Part shown: positions 22,913 to 32,284 of the stretch, piece after piece
How positions within the stretch are numbered: the first letter of the stretch is position 1
How the letters are laid out: each line of letters begins with the position of its first letter
From: Brachymonas wangyanguii
Lineage (GTDB): Bacteria; Pseudomonadota; Gammaproteobacteria; Burkholderiales; Burkholderiaceae_C
Direction of reading: 5' to 3'
NCBI RefSeq assembly: GCF_045055315.1
Contig: NZ_CP173677.1
Span: 558,001-622,000, forward strand
DNA: 64,000 nt
Position numbers and translations under genes: made by a program
The notes under the pieces: model-generated
Database searches by the model: none
Seen by the model: only the letters and a program-made list of their open reading frames with translations
What the model was told of the DNA's origin: nothing

Positions 22913-25900
22913 TCAATCAAAACTCATCGTATAGATCAGGTCGATCGCGCTTTCGGCGCCGGTTTCGCCGCGCAGCTTCAGGCGACGGTTGATGTCGTAG
23001 AAGAAGTACAGCGTGCCCATGGCCGAGTTGATGCCGTGCTCGTAGGCGACATAGAAGTTGCGCGAGAAGCGCTTGCCCAGCATCACGCTGGAGTTCTCCA
23101 GGCCGTCGCCAGCAAAGGACAGCGAATCCAGGCCCAGCGCATCGGCAAGCTGGCCGGTGATGCCGGGGCCGCTGCCAGCCAGCAGCGCCATCGCGGCCTG
23201 CTGCAGCAGGGCGGTGTCGGAGGCGCTGGCCGCACTGCGCCCCAGCACCAGCCAGGAGAGCTTTTCCGAATCGGGCATGGCTGGGTCGGAGAACAGCTGC
23301 ACCAGCGGGCGCTGCGCCGTGCCACGGATATGCACGCCCACGCGCAGGTCACCCAGGTTCGGGCGGATCGCCATGATGTCGAGCAGTGGGTTGTCGGCGC
23401 GGCCGGTAAAGCGCATGGTGCCGCGTTCGATGTCCAGCTCCTGGCCGTAGGCACGGTAGGTGCCGCGATCGGTGCGGATGGTGCCGACCAGCAGTGGCAG
23501 CGATTGCAGCGTCGGGCCGTTCTGCACCTCCAGCTCGCCGCGCAGGCGCGTGTTCAGGCCAAAGCCGCGCACGCGCAGATCATCACCCATGCTGACCTTG
23601 ATCTGGATGTCGGGGGTAATGCTGCTGTTGGTGCGCGCCGTGGCCGCCTTGACCTTGGGGTCATTGGCGATCGCCTGCGCTTCGGCGTTCGGCTTGCGCA
23701 TCGCCAGCGTGGCCTTGGGGTGCTTCTTGCTCGGCAGCACGACCACGTCACTGTCCAGCTGCGGCGTGCTGTCACTCGGAATCTCGATCAGGGCACGATC
23801 CACTTTCAGCTCGCCGCGGGCGGTCAGGCGCATGTCGGCCAGCGTGGTGGTGACCATGCCGGACAGCGTGATCTGGCGCTCCGGCATGGAGGACAGTTGC
23901 AGGCCCTGCAGCTCGGTGCGCAGCGACATGCGCACCGCCTGCAGCAGCGGACGGCCGCTGCTGGCACCGCTCCAGTCCACCGTGCCGGTGACGCGGGCGC
24001 TGCCGCCCGGCTGGCGGTTCACGGTCGGGCCTTGCAGCGTCAGCTCCTCGATCACCATGCGCTCACCGGCTAGCCGCAGCTGCATGCGGCCATGGTCAAA
24101 CTCGATGCCGTCCACCACCGAGCGCACGCCAAGCTCACGCGCGGCGATCGTGCCGTTGATCAGCGGGCGGCGCAGATTGCCGCCCACCGCCAGATCGGCC
24201 TGCAGCGTGCCGCGTATGCGCCAGCCCGGCGGCGCAAACATGCTCCACACGCCCACGCGCGGCATGTCGGCGCGCAGCGTGCCCTGGATCGGGGCCGCCG
24301 GCGACAGCGTCCAGCCGCCACCGCTGCGGCTCAGGCGCGTGCTGATCTGTGCGTTGGCGCTGCCGGCCTGGCTGCTGTCCCACAACAGGCGGGTTTGCAG
24401 ATGGCCGCCGCTGCCTTCGATCTCGAGTCGCGCATCGCGCACGCCGGTGCGCAGCGTGCGGCCATCGACCAGCATCTCCAGGTCGCCGCGGCTGCGTGCC
24501 AGCGTGGCACGCACGCGCATGGCGTTGCCCAGCTCCACATCCCAGTTGCCGGCCATGGCCATGTCGCCGCTGAAACCGGCTCCGCTGATAGAGCTGCTGG
24601 CGAGCGCATCAAGCCAGCTCAGCGGGATGTCGCTCAGGCGGCCCTTGCTGTATAGGGTGTAGCCGCCGGCGCGCTGCACGAAGCGGATCGGTTCCGCCAG
24701 GATCTGCGCCTGGCCCGCGACCGAGGCACCGCTCAGGTTGATGGTGATGGCACTGGTCTGTACTTGCAGCGTACCGTTGCCCTGGGTGATCTGGATCTGT
24801 GTCGGGCTGGCCAGTTGCGCCTGCCATTGCTTGTTCTGCAGCTGGTCAGTCACGTTCAGCTCGGTCGCCTGCAGGCGTGCCTGCCAGCCCTGCGCCTGCT
24901 TGCCGGCGGTGCCGCTCAGGGCCAGTTGCATGCGGCGCATCTGCTGCTCGATGCGGGTGCGGCCGCTGACCTGGGCCTGCGCCAGCGTGCCCTGCACGGT
25001 CAGGCGCGTGCCCAGGATGTGCATCTGCTGTGCCGCCGTCTGGCCGCTGGAGCGCAGCGTGATCGACGGGGCTTCCAGCGTGCCGTCCAGGCGCATGTTG
25101 CGGCCCTGGTTGCCCCAGCCGCCGTTCCAGCGTGCGTCCAGCGTGGCCGCGCCGCCGATCGCCTGGCCGGCGCCCAGCGAGCCCATGCCGGGCAGCTGGC
25201 GTAGCCAGGCCAGCGTTTGGTCCAGCCGCTGTACGCGTGCCTGGACCGTGCCCTGGCCGCTGGCCTCGGACAGCGTGCCCTGCAGCTGGGCGCTGCCACC
25301 GGGCAGGCGCAGTGCGAGCTGGCCGCTGGCGGCCTGCGTGTCCACGGCATAACGCGCCGATCCCTGCAGCGCCGCATCCAGCGTGCGCAGCTGGATCACC
25401 GGCAGCTCCACGGTCCGGTCCTTCCACTGGCCCTGCACATCCAGCAGGTCCAGCGCCAGGCCCTGGCCGCGTGCCATGGCGCGGCTGCCACCAGCGGAGC
25501 GCAGCTGCGCCGAGAAGCGGATCGGTGCCTGGACGATGGCCTGGCCGGGCTGCAATTCGGAGCGCGCCGTGATCGTGCCGCTGAGCGGCGCGGCGGCAAA
25601 ACGTGTATCGATCAGGCCCGGGTTCAGGTGGCGGATCTCGAAATCGCCGAGCCAGCCGGTATCGGGCAGGTAGCGGCCTTGCCCCTGCAGTGTGCCGCCG
25701 CCTTGGCCCTGGTCCAGCAGCAGCTGCGTGATGTCGAGTGCGCCATGGTCGTAGCGCAGCTCGGCCTGCAGGCGGGCCAGCGGCAGCAACCCCTTGTCGA
25801 GTCGGCCGCTGTCATCGTTGCGAATATCGGTGCGCGCCAGCCAGCGCGTGTTGCCGAGGAAACCGAGCATGCCGGGCGCCTCGTTCGTCGTGACGGTGGC

Positions 25901-27328
25901 CGAAGCCGCGGTGGCCGGTGCACTGGCCACGCGTGCGGTGGAAGCTGCGCCATCGGGCTGGGACGCATCGGGCTCCAGGCTCAGCGAACCCTGCAGCCGG
26001 CTGCGCGGCAGCGAGGGCAGGAAGGCCTGCAGGTCCAGCTGCTGCCAGCTGGCCTGGGCGCGCGCCAATGGCTGCGTGCGCCAGGGGTGCACATCGGCCT
26101 GCAGCTGCAGGCGCGTGCCCTGGGCCACATCCTGCACCTGGGTGGAGGAGGGCGCTTGTGGCTGGCGCGGCTGCGGCGCGCTGCTGGCGCTGACGTCCGG
26201 CTCTACCGCCAATGGCGCCAGTTTGGCTTCCACGTGCAGCAAGGCGTCAAAGCCGGATAGCGTGCCGTGTGCGCTGGCTTCGGCCTGCAGGCGCTGTGCC
26301 GGCATGTTCTGGCTGGCCGGCAGTTCCAGCGTGCCGTGCAGCTGCAGCTGGCTGTTCATTGGGGCGCGGCCCTCGATGCGTGCCGTGCCCTGGTAGCGGC
26401 CATTGGCCACCTGGATCGAATCCAGCTTCAGATCATGCACTGCCGTGACGCGGTCATAGCGGTACAGGCCGCGCAGGTTGGTGATGACCGTGTCATTCGT
26501 CGGTGCGGTGACCAGGTCGCCATCCAGCACGATCTCGTCGCCACGCGCGGCAGAGGCCGCCACTTCCGCCGCCGATGCCGCCAGCTCGGCCACGGCGGCG
26601 GCCGGGTCGCTGGCCGATCCGGCGGGCTTTTGCATGCGCTGCTGGCGGGACTCGCGCTGCTGTTGCTGCTGTTCCACCTTGGCCGCCGATGCGGCAGCGG
26701 CGGCTTCATCGGGCGACTGGTAGCGGATGTCTTCCTGCTCCTTTGGCTTGCCGACAATGCGCAGGGTATCGACGACAAACGGCAGCTCCACGTTCACCGG
26801 CAGCGTGAAGTCCTGCAGCGGCGGTTCGGGTTCGGTGGGCGGGATCTTCTCGCGCGTGTCCTGCAGCGTGGCGGTGTGCACATGCACCAGGCTGAAGCGG
26901 GTGGCGCGGTCCCACAGCGTCGCCAGGTCCCACTCCACATCGACCGTGTCCAGCGTTACCACCATTTCGCCACCGGTATGGCCGGTGGCTTCCACACCCT
27001 GACTGGTCCAGATCAGGCGTTCCACATGGCCGCCGCGGCGCACCGATCCGCTCACGCCTTCGGCTTCCAGCGTCATGTGCTCGGGCAGGTAGCCGCGGAT
27101 GATGCGGATCACGGTGGCCAGCGACTGGTCGTTGGCACTCCAGTGCCAGAGTGCGGTACCGCCAATCAGCAGCGCGATGATCAGTGCCAGCAGGCCCCAG
27201 GCGCTCCAGCGTGCGCCACGGCGGGCCGCGTGGCCCAGGCGCTGGCGCCGCGTCAGCGTGACCGCCGCCGGGGTGGCCGGGGTGTCAGGCGCGCTGCTGT
27301 CGGGGCGGGAAGGATCTGCCGCTGTCAT
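22913..27328 (-). CDS. tamB: Translocation and assembly module inner-membrane subunit TamB
   Basis: A 1471-residue AsmA-like protein spanning the periplasm. There is a single transmembrane anchor near residues 40-65 (WGLLALIIALLIGGTALWHW), then a very long beta-rich region of repeating hydrophobic/polar strands that forms a taco-shaped groove. The conserved DUF490/TamB C-terminal domain closes it (RTDRGTYRAYGQELDIERGTMRFTG, DNPLLDIMAIRP, SWLVLGR, final FFYDINRRLKLRGETG-ESAIDLIYTMSFD). It works with TamA in outer-membrane protein assembly and/or phospholipid transport. The start overlaps the tamA stop (TGATG), showing coupled translation. Confidence 0.95.
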   Translation of the reverse strand: MTAADPSRPDSSAPDTPATPAAVTLTRRQRLGHAARRGARWSAWGLLALIIALLIGGTALWHWSANDQSLATVIRIIRGYLPEHMTLEAEGVSGSVRRGGHVERLIWTSQGVEATGHTGGEMVVTLDTVDVEWDLATLWDRATRFSLVHVHTATLQDTREKIPPTEPEPPLQDFTLPVNVELPFVVDTLRIVGKPKEQEDIRYQSPDEAAAAASAAKVEQQQQQRESRQQRMQKPAGSASDPAAAVAELAASAAEVAASAARGDEIVLDGDLVTAPTNDTVITNLRGLYRYDRVTAVHDLKLDSIQVANGRYQGTARIEGRAPMNSQLQLHGTLELPASQNMPAQRLQAEASAHGTLSGFDALLHVEAKLAPLAVEPDVSASSAPQPRQPQAPSSTQVQDVAQGTRLQLQADVHPWRTQPLARAQASWQQLDLQAFLPSLPRSRLQGSLSLEPDASQPDGAASTARVASAPATAASATVTTNEAPGMLGFLGNTRWLARTDIRNDDSGRLDKGLLPLARLQAELRYDHGALDITQLLLDQGQGGGTLQGQGRYLPDTGWLGDFEIRHLNPGLIDTRFAAAPLSGTITARSELQPGQAIVQAPIRFSAQLRSAGGSRAMARGQGLALDLLDVQGQWKDRTVELPVIQLRTLDAALQGSARYAVDTQAASGQLALRLPGGSAQLQGTLSEASGQGTVQARVQRLDQTLAWLRQLPGMGSLGAGQAIGGAATLDARWNGGWGNQGRNMRLDGTLEAPSITLRSSGQTAAQQMHILGTRLTVQGTLAQAQVSGRTRIEQQMRRMQLALSGTAGKQAQGWQARLQATELNVTDQLQNKQWQAQLASPTQIQITQGNGTLQVQTSAITINLSGASVAGQAQILAEPIRFVQRAGGYTLYSKGRLSDIPLSWLDALASSSISGAGFSGDMAMAGNWDVELGNAMRVRATLARSRGDLEMLVDGRTLRTGVRDARLEIEGSGGHLQTRLLWDSSQAGSANAQISTRLSRSGGGWTLSPAAPIQGTLRADMPRVGVWSMFAPPGWRIRGTLQADLAVGGNLRRPLINGTIAARELGVRSVVDGIEFDHGRMQLRLAGERMVIEELTLQGPTVNRQPGGSARVTGTVDWSGASSGRPLLQAVRMSLRTELQGLQLSSMPERQITLSGMVTTTLADMRLTARGELKVDRALIEIPSDSTPQLDSDVVVLPSKKHPKATLAMRKPNAEAQAIANDPKVKAATARTNSSITPDIQIKVSMGDDLRVRGFGLNTRLRGELEVQNGPTLQSLPLLVGTIRTDRGTYRAYGQELDIERGTMRFTGRADNPLLDIMAIRPNLGDLRVGVHIRGTAQRPLVQLFSDPAMPDSEKLSWLVLGRSAASASDTALLQQAAMALLAGSGPGITGQLADALGLDSLSFAGDGLENSSVMLGKRFSRNFYVAYEHGINSAMGTLYFFYDINRRLKLRGETGAESAIDLIYTMSFD

Positions 27329-29481
27329 CAGAAGTTGAATCCCAGGTTCAGGTGCAGACGGAACTGCTTGGCGTCCACGCCATAGGCCAGCGCAGCCTGT
27401 ACCGGGCCGACCGGGCTGTTCCACAGCATGCCGGCACCGACGCCCACCTTCACCTTGCTCAGCTCGCTGGCCTTGTTGGCCACGGTGCCGGCATCGACGA
27501 AGGTGACGATGTCGAAATCGGTCGGCTCTCCATCCCGCAGCCAGGGACGGCGGTATTCCAGGCTGCCGGCGAGCAGGAAGCGGCCGGGATCGGTATAGCC
27601 TTCGTCATTGGTAATGCCCAGCTCCTGGTAGCCGTAGCCACGCACGGTGGCGTTGCCGCCAGCCAGGAACATCAGGTTGTGCGGAATTACCAGGCCATCG
27701 CGCGCGAACACGCCGCCGGCATCGAGCCGCACGACCAGCTCGCCATTGCGGCGGCGTGCGTAGGTCTCGGCCGTGGGAGCCACCACCAGCGGCGCATCGG
27801 CAATCGCGGGGGCATCACCGACGGCAGCGGCCTTGATCTGGCTGCCACTCGGCAGCGCTTCGCTGAAGGCCTGGCCGATCGGCCGGTCCAGCGACAGAAA
27901 GCCCAGGTAGCGTCCCACCAGACGGCCAAACGGTTCCTGCGTCGGCTGCACCGTCATGCCGGCGCCGGCTTCCAGGCCGATGCCGAAACCGCCGGTCGGC
28001 CGCGTGGTGCTGTTGAAGCGGCGGTAGGTCCAGGTGTAATGGCCGCTGAGGGCCTGGGCGCTGACCGGATCGCCGGTTTCATAGGTGGTCTTGCTGTGGT
28101 CGTACTGCAGGTAGTAGGAGCGGTCGATGCTGCGGCCGGCCTTGGCGCGGCCAAACTTGAGCTGCTCGGTGCGCTGGATGCGGTCATCCAGATCCTCGCG
28201 CACCACGTTGACGCCACCGGTCCAGCGCCACAGCTTCTCGTCCGGAATCGACATCAGGTTGCTGCTGAAGGCCTGCAGCTTCTGGTCCAGCTGCAGCCGG
28301 CTGACGCTGCGCAGCCCCAGCAGCGGATCCTTGTTGTGGGTGAAATCGACCGAGGTGCGCGGCCCGCGGTCGGTGCTGAAGCCGACGCCCAGCACCAGCT
28401 TCTTCAGCCGCGCCTCGCGCACGCTGACGTTCACCGGAGCGTTGTCGGGATCGCTTTCCGGGCGCGTGTCCAGCGTGACGATGGCGCTGTCGTAGTAGCC
28501 GCTGTCCAGCAGCCGTTCCTGCGCCTCCAGCAGGTCCTGCTGGCGGTAGTCCTCGCCGGTACGCACCTGCGCCAGCCGCTCGATGATGACCGGGTCGTAG
28601 CGCTGCGTGCCCTCGATGGTGAGCGGCCCGTAACGGTACAAGGGGCCGGATACGTACAGCGCCTGCAGTTTTGCCGTGCTGTGGTCCGGATCGATCTCGG
28701 CGCGGCTGCTGTCCAGCCTCGCCGTCGGGAAGCGTTCCGCCTGCAGGCCACGCAGGGTCTGGCTCTTGGACTTGCTCCAGGCGTCCTGGGTAAAGCCTTC
28801 GCCTTCCTGCAGTGTCCACAGGTCGCGCGCCTGCGCCAGCTGCGATTGCGCCGGTGCGTAGTCGGTGACCGGGCCGCTGAACTGCAGATCGACGCTGCTG
28901 ACCTGGGCCTGCTGGCCGGGATCAATCGTGATGACGACCTGCGGCAGCGCGGAACCATCGGCCGGTGCTTCTTCCAGCTGCTGCGTGATGACGGGCGTGA
29001 ACAGTCCACGCGTGCCAAGCAGCTGGCGGATCTGCGTTTCGGACAAGGCCAGCAGGTCGCGCAGTTCCGGCAAGCTGATGTCGCTGACCTTCTGGTAGCG
29101 CTTCAGCTCCAGGTAGCGCTCGACGAACTTGGCGATGTCATCCGGTGCCTCAATGCGGATATCGAAGGACTTGCCCTCGGTGATCGGGGCAAAGCGGTCA
29201 TCGGCGGCCTCGGCGTCGGCTGGCGGGTCTGTCGCGTCCGTCTCCGCGGGGCTGGCGTCATCGGTGGCCGGTGCGCTGTTGCCAGGCGTCTGCGGTACCG
29301 GCTGGCTGCTGGCGGTATCCAGCGCCTGCCAGCCCGGTGCCAGATCGGCCGCGCCGGGCGATCCGGCCGGCGACGCCGCCCAGACGCTGCTGGCGCACAG
29401 GATCAGACAGGCCGCCACGACAGGGTGGCTGGGGCCGGACAACAGGGAGAAGGGCAGGAGGGGGTGCTTGGCTTGTGGCAA
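27328..29481 (-). CDS. tamA: Outer-membrane assembly protein TamA (Omp85 family)
   Basis: A 717-residue protein: N-terminal signal (hydrophobic segment ending in ASSVWA about residue 35), an Ala/Pro/Asp-rich linker, POTRA domains (about 95-380; FDIRIEAPDDIAKFVERYLELKRYQ begins the first) and a C-terminal 16-strand barrel. The barrel has the Omp85 motifs VRGYGYQELG and DAGTVANK, and ends in aromatic F. The start is TTG at 29481, six bases after the VWA-gene stop and in the same frame. No ATG or strong ribosome site is available, so the start is uncertain. A GTG 21 codons later would cut the signal sequence. Confidence 0.93.
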   Translation of the reverse strand: MPQAKHPLLPFSLLSGPSHPVVAACLILCASSVWAASPAGSPGAADLAPGWQALDTASSQPVPQTPGNSAPATDDASPAETDATDPPADAEAADDRFAPITEGKSFDIRIEAPDDIAKFVERYLELKRYQKVSDISLPELRDLLALSETQIRQLLGTRGLFTPVITQQLEEAPADGSALPQVVITIDPGQQAQVSSVDLQFSGPVTDYAPAQSQLAQARDLWTLQEGEGFTQDAWSKSKSQTLRGLQAERFPTARLDSSRAEIDPDHSTAKLQALYVSGPLYRYGPLTIEGTQRYDPVIIERLAQVRTGEDYRQQDLLEAQERLLDSGYYDSAIVTLDTRPESDPDNAPVNVSVREARLKKLVLGVGFSTDRGPRTSVDFTHNKDPLLGLRSVSRLQLDQKLQAFSSNLMSIPDEKLWRWTGGVNVVREDLDDRIQRTEQLKFGRAKAGRSIDRSYYLQYDHSKTTYETGDPVSAQALSGHYTWTYRRFNSTTRPTGGFGIGLEAGAGMTVQPTQEPFGRLVGRYLGFLSLDRPIGQAFSEALPSGSQIKAAAVGDAPAIADAPLVVAPTAETYARRRNGELVVRLDAGGVFARDGLVIPHNLMFLAGGNATVRGYGYQELGITNDEGYTDPGRFLLAGSLEYRRPWLRDGEPTDFDIVTFVDAGTVANKASELSKVKVGVGAGMLWNSPVGPVQAALAYGVDAKQFRLHLNLGFNF

Positions 29482-29487
29482 ACGCGG

Positions 29488-30672
29488 TTACAGCAGGGTG
29501 CGGATGCCCTGCTCCAGTCCTTGAAGCGTCAAGGGTACCATTTTTCCCTGGCCCAGCAGCTGCTGCATGATGTCGATGCTCTGGCGATACTGCCACACGC
29601 CTTGCGGCTCCGGATTGATCCAGATGTGCTTGGGAAACGCCTGCAGCAGGCGCTGCATCCAGACCGCGCCGGCTTCCTCGTTGTTGTATTCCACGCTGCC
29701 GCCCGGCTGCAGGATCTCGTACGGGCTCATGGTGGCATCGCCGACGAACACCAGCTTGTAGTCCTTGTTGTACTTGCGGATGATGTCCCAGGTCGGGAAC
29801 TTCTCGGCATAGCGGCGGCGGTTGTTCTTCCACATGTAGTCATAGACGCAGTTGTGGAAGTAGTAGAACTCCAGGTGCTTGAACTCGCTCTTGGCGGCGC
29901 TGAACAGCTCTTCCACGCGCTGGATATGGTCGTCCATGCTGCCGCCCACGTCCATCAGCAGCAGCACCTTGATCGCGTTGTGGCGTTCCGGCCGCATGCG
30001 GATATCGAGCCAGCCGGCGTTGGCGGCCGTGGCGCGGATGGTCTCGTCCAGCGCCAGTTCCTCATGCGCGCCCTGGCGTGCGAACTTGCGCAGCTTGCGC
30101 AGCGCGATCTGGATGTTGCGCGTGCCCAGCTCCAGCGAATCGTCATAGTCGCGGAAGGCGCGCTTTTCCCAGACCTTGACCGCGCTGCGGTTGCGTCCGG
30201 TGCCGCCGATGCGGATGCCGGCCGGGTTGAAGCCGCCATGGCCGAACGGGCTGGTGCCGCCGGTGCCGATCCACTTGTTGCCACCGGCATGGCGTCCCTG
30301 CTGTTCTTCCAGGCGCTTTTTCAGTGTCTCCATCAGCTCGTCCCAGCCCATCGCTTCGAGCTGCGCCTTTTCCTCGGGCGTCAGGAATTTCTCGAAGGTC
30401 TGCTTGAGCCAGTCTTCCGGAATCTCCTTCAGGATCTCGCCGACATGCTCGACGCCCTTGAAGTACAGGCCAAAGGCCTGGTCGAACTTGTCAAAATGGC
30501 GCTCGTCCTTGACCAGGCAGGTGCGCGCCAGGAAATAGAAATCGTCGATGCTGGCGTGCTCGGTAGCCGGGCCGACCACCTGCGCCTTGAGCGCCTCCAG
30601 CAGCGACAGGAATTCACGTACCGATACCGGTACCTTGGCCTTGCGCAAGGCCTGGAAAAAGGGGATCAGCAT
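29488..30672 (-). CDS. VWA-domain protein, CoxE-like
   Basis: A 394-residue soluble protein. The N-terminal half is helical (SVREFLSLLEALKAQVV onward), followed by a Gly-rich stretch with GTGGTSPFGHGG-NPAG (about 136-152). The C-terminal von Willebrand A domain has MIDAS motif D241-x-G-x-S245 in LLMDVGGSMDDH and the TWDIIRKYNKDYKLVFVGDATMSPYE region. Such proteins work with MoxR AAA+ ATPases in metal insertion or complex remodelling. The moxR partner is upstream, separated by a GNAT gene; the gap to the GNAT stop is 3 nt. Confidence 0.88.
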   Translation of the reverse strand: MLIPFFQALRKAKVPVSVREFLSLLEALKAQVVGPATEHASIDDFYFLARTCLVKDERHFDKFDQAFGLYFKGVEHVGEILKEIPEDWLKQTFEKFLTPEEKAQLEAMGWDELMETLKKRLEEQQGRHAGGNKWIGTGGTSPFGHGGFNPAGIRIGGTGRNRSAVKVWEKRAFRDYDDSLELGTRNIQIALRKLRKFARQGAHEELALDETIRATAANAGWLDIRMRPERHNAIKVLLLMDVGGSMDDHIQRVEELFSAAKSEFKHLEFYYFHNCVYDYMWKNNRRRYAEKFPTWDIIRKYNKDYKLVFVGDATMSPYEILQPGGSVEYNNEEAGAVWMQRLLQAFPKHIWINPEPQGVWQYRQSIDIMQQLLGQGKMVPLTLQGLEQGIRTLL

Positions 30673-30675
30673 GGC

Positions 30676-31284
30676 TTACTCCGTATACATGGCCAGGCGG
30701 TACAGCAGCTGCGCCTTCGCCTCGGGCCATTCGCCAGCCGTCATGCTGTACATGACGGTATCGCGCACGGTGCCGTCACGGCGCAGCGCGTGGTGGCGGA
30801 TCACGCCATCCTTTTTCGCGCCAAGCCGCTCGATGGCGCGCTGGCTGGCATGGTTGAAGTTGTCGGTGCGCCAGCCCACCACGGCTGCCTTGAGCGTGTC
30901 GAAGGCATGCTCCATCAGCATCAGCTTGACGGTGGTGTTCACATGGCTGCGCTGCACGCTGCGCGCATACCAGGTGTGGCCGATGCACAGGCGGCGGATG
31001 GGGGCGTCGATGTCGTGGTAGCTGCTGGTGCCGAGCACGCGTTCGCTGGCCTCATCGACCACGGCAAACGGCAGTCGCGTACCGCCCTGCAGCATCTGCA
31101 AGGCGGTGTCGATGTAGGCCGCTTCGTCACCTGGAGCCGGCACGCTGGTCACGCGCAGCTTCCAGAGCTCCCCGTCGCGGGCAGCGGCTGCCAGCCCCTC
31201 GGCGTGCCGGGGTTCGAGCGGTTCCAGCCGCACGCCGTTGCGGCGCAGCGTGATGGGGAAGGTCCAGGTCGTGGCGTTGTGCAT
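30676..31284 (-). CDS. GNAT family N-acetyltransferase (RimJ/RimL-like)
   Basis: A 202-residue acetyl-CoA-dependent acetyltransferase. It opens with LRRNGVRLEPLEPRHAEGL, the usual RimJ/RimL start, has VLGTSSYHDIDAPIRRLCIGHTWYARSVQRSHVNTTVKLMLMEHAFDTL across strands 4-5 and the acetyl-CoA-binding helix, and ends the core with RTDNFNHASQRAIERLGAKKDGVIRHHALRRDGTVRDTVMYSM. Substrate unknown. It lies between the moxR and VWA genes, which are usually direct neighbours, and is tightly packed to the VWA gene. Confidence 0.88.
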   Translation of the reverse strand: MHNATTWTFPITLRRNGVRLEPLEPRHAEGLAAAARDGELWKLRVTSVPAPGDEAAYIDTALQMLQGGTRLPFAVVDEASERVLGTSSYHDIDAPIRRLCIGHTWYARSVQRSHVNTTVKLMLMEHAFDTLKAAVVGWRTDNFNHASQRAIERLGAKKDGVIRHHALRRDGTVRDTVMYSMTAGEWPEAKAQLLYRLAMYTE

Positions 31285-31383
31285 GGCGCGGCTCCGGTGA
31301 TGGCGAAACGGGTGGCTGGTCAGCGCATCCTGCTCAGCAGCGATGACGGTGCTGTGACGCAGCCATCCACTTCGCCCGCCGGC

Positions 31384-32232
31384 TCAGCGGTTGCGGTTCT
31401 GCATCGCCACCAGCTTGTCGAACAGGGACAGGTCCTGCTCGTTCTTCAGCAGCGCGCCCAGCATCGGCGGGATCTTCATCTTGCCGGATTCAGACGCCTG
31501 CAGCGCCGCCGGCGGCACGTCTTCGGCCAGCAGCAGCTTCAGCCAGTCCAGCAGCTCGCTGGTGGAAGGCTTCTTCTTCAGGCCGGGGATAGTGCGCAGC
31601 GTGGTGAAGGATTCGATGGCGGCACGCAGCAGCTCTTCCTTCAGGCCGGGGAAATGCACGCCGACAATCTTTTCCAGCGTCTCGGTATCGGGGAACTGGA
31701 TGTAGTGGAAGAAGCAGCGGCGCAGGAAGGCGTCCGGCAGCTCCTTCTCGTTGTTGGAAGTGATGAACACCAGCGGACGGTGTTTCGCCTTGATCAGCTC
31801 GCGCGTCTCGTAGCAGTAGAACTCCATGCGGTCCAGCTCGCGCAGCAAGTCGTTCGGGAATTCGATGTCGGCCTTGTCGATCTCGTCGATCAGCAGCGCC
31901 ACCGGCTCGTCGGCGGTAAAGGCCTGCCACAGCACGCCCTTGACGATGTAGTTCTGGATGTCCTTGACGCGGTCGTCGCCCAGCTGCGAATCGCGCAGGC
32001 GGTTCACCGCATCGTATTCGTACAGGCCTTGCTGCGCCTTGGTGGTGGACTTGATGTGCCACTGCAGCAGCGGCATGCCCAGCTCGCTGGCGACTTCCTC
32101 TGCCAGCATGGTCTTGCCGGTGCCGGGCTCGCCCTTGACCAGCAGCGGGCGCTGCAGCGTGATGGCGGCGTTCACGGCCAGTTTCAGGTCATCGGTAGCA
32201 ACGTATTGGTCGGAACCCTGGAATTTCTGCAT
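31384..32232 (-). CDS. MoxR-type AAA+ ATPase
   Basis: A 282-residue ATPase with Walker A GEPGTGKT (34-41), Walker B LLIDEID (113-119), sensor-1 FITSNNEKELPDAFLRRC (about 150-165) and a C-terminal lid helical domain. MoxR proteins act as chaperone-like unfoldases with VWA partners; the VWA gene lies two genes downstream. ATG 32232 is chosen because the family begins with the MQKFQGSDQYVATDDL type of sequence. Ten upstream in-frame codons run into the ppk2 trailer. Confidence 0.9.
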   Translation of the reverse strand: MQKFQGSDQYVATDDLKLAVNAAITLQRPLLVKGEPGTGKTMLAEEVASELGMPLLQWHIKSTTKAQQGLYEYDAVNRLRDSQLGDDRVKDIQNYIVKGVLWQAFTADEPVALLIDEIDKADIEFPNDLLRELDRMEFYCYETRELIKAKHRPLVFITSNNEKELPDAFLRRCFFHYIQFPDTETLEKIVGVHFPGLKEELLRAAIESFTTLRTIPGLKKKPSTSELLDWLKLLLAEDVPPAALQASESGKMKIPPMLGALLKNEQDLSLFDKLVAMQNRNR

Positions 32233-32269
32233 GTCGTATCCGGTTGGTCTAATCAAAAACAAGAAAGGG

Positions 32270-32284
32270 GGATGCCCGGCATCC
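32270..32284 (-). terminator. Possible weak terminator after ppk2
   Basis: On the minus strand a 6-bp stem GGATGC / GCATCC with a 3-nt loop overlaps the ppk2 stop and is followed by a pyrimidine-rich stretch with TTTCTTGTTTTT. Because several C residues come first, termination would be partial; readthrough into moxR is likely. Confidence 0.3.
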
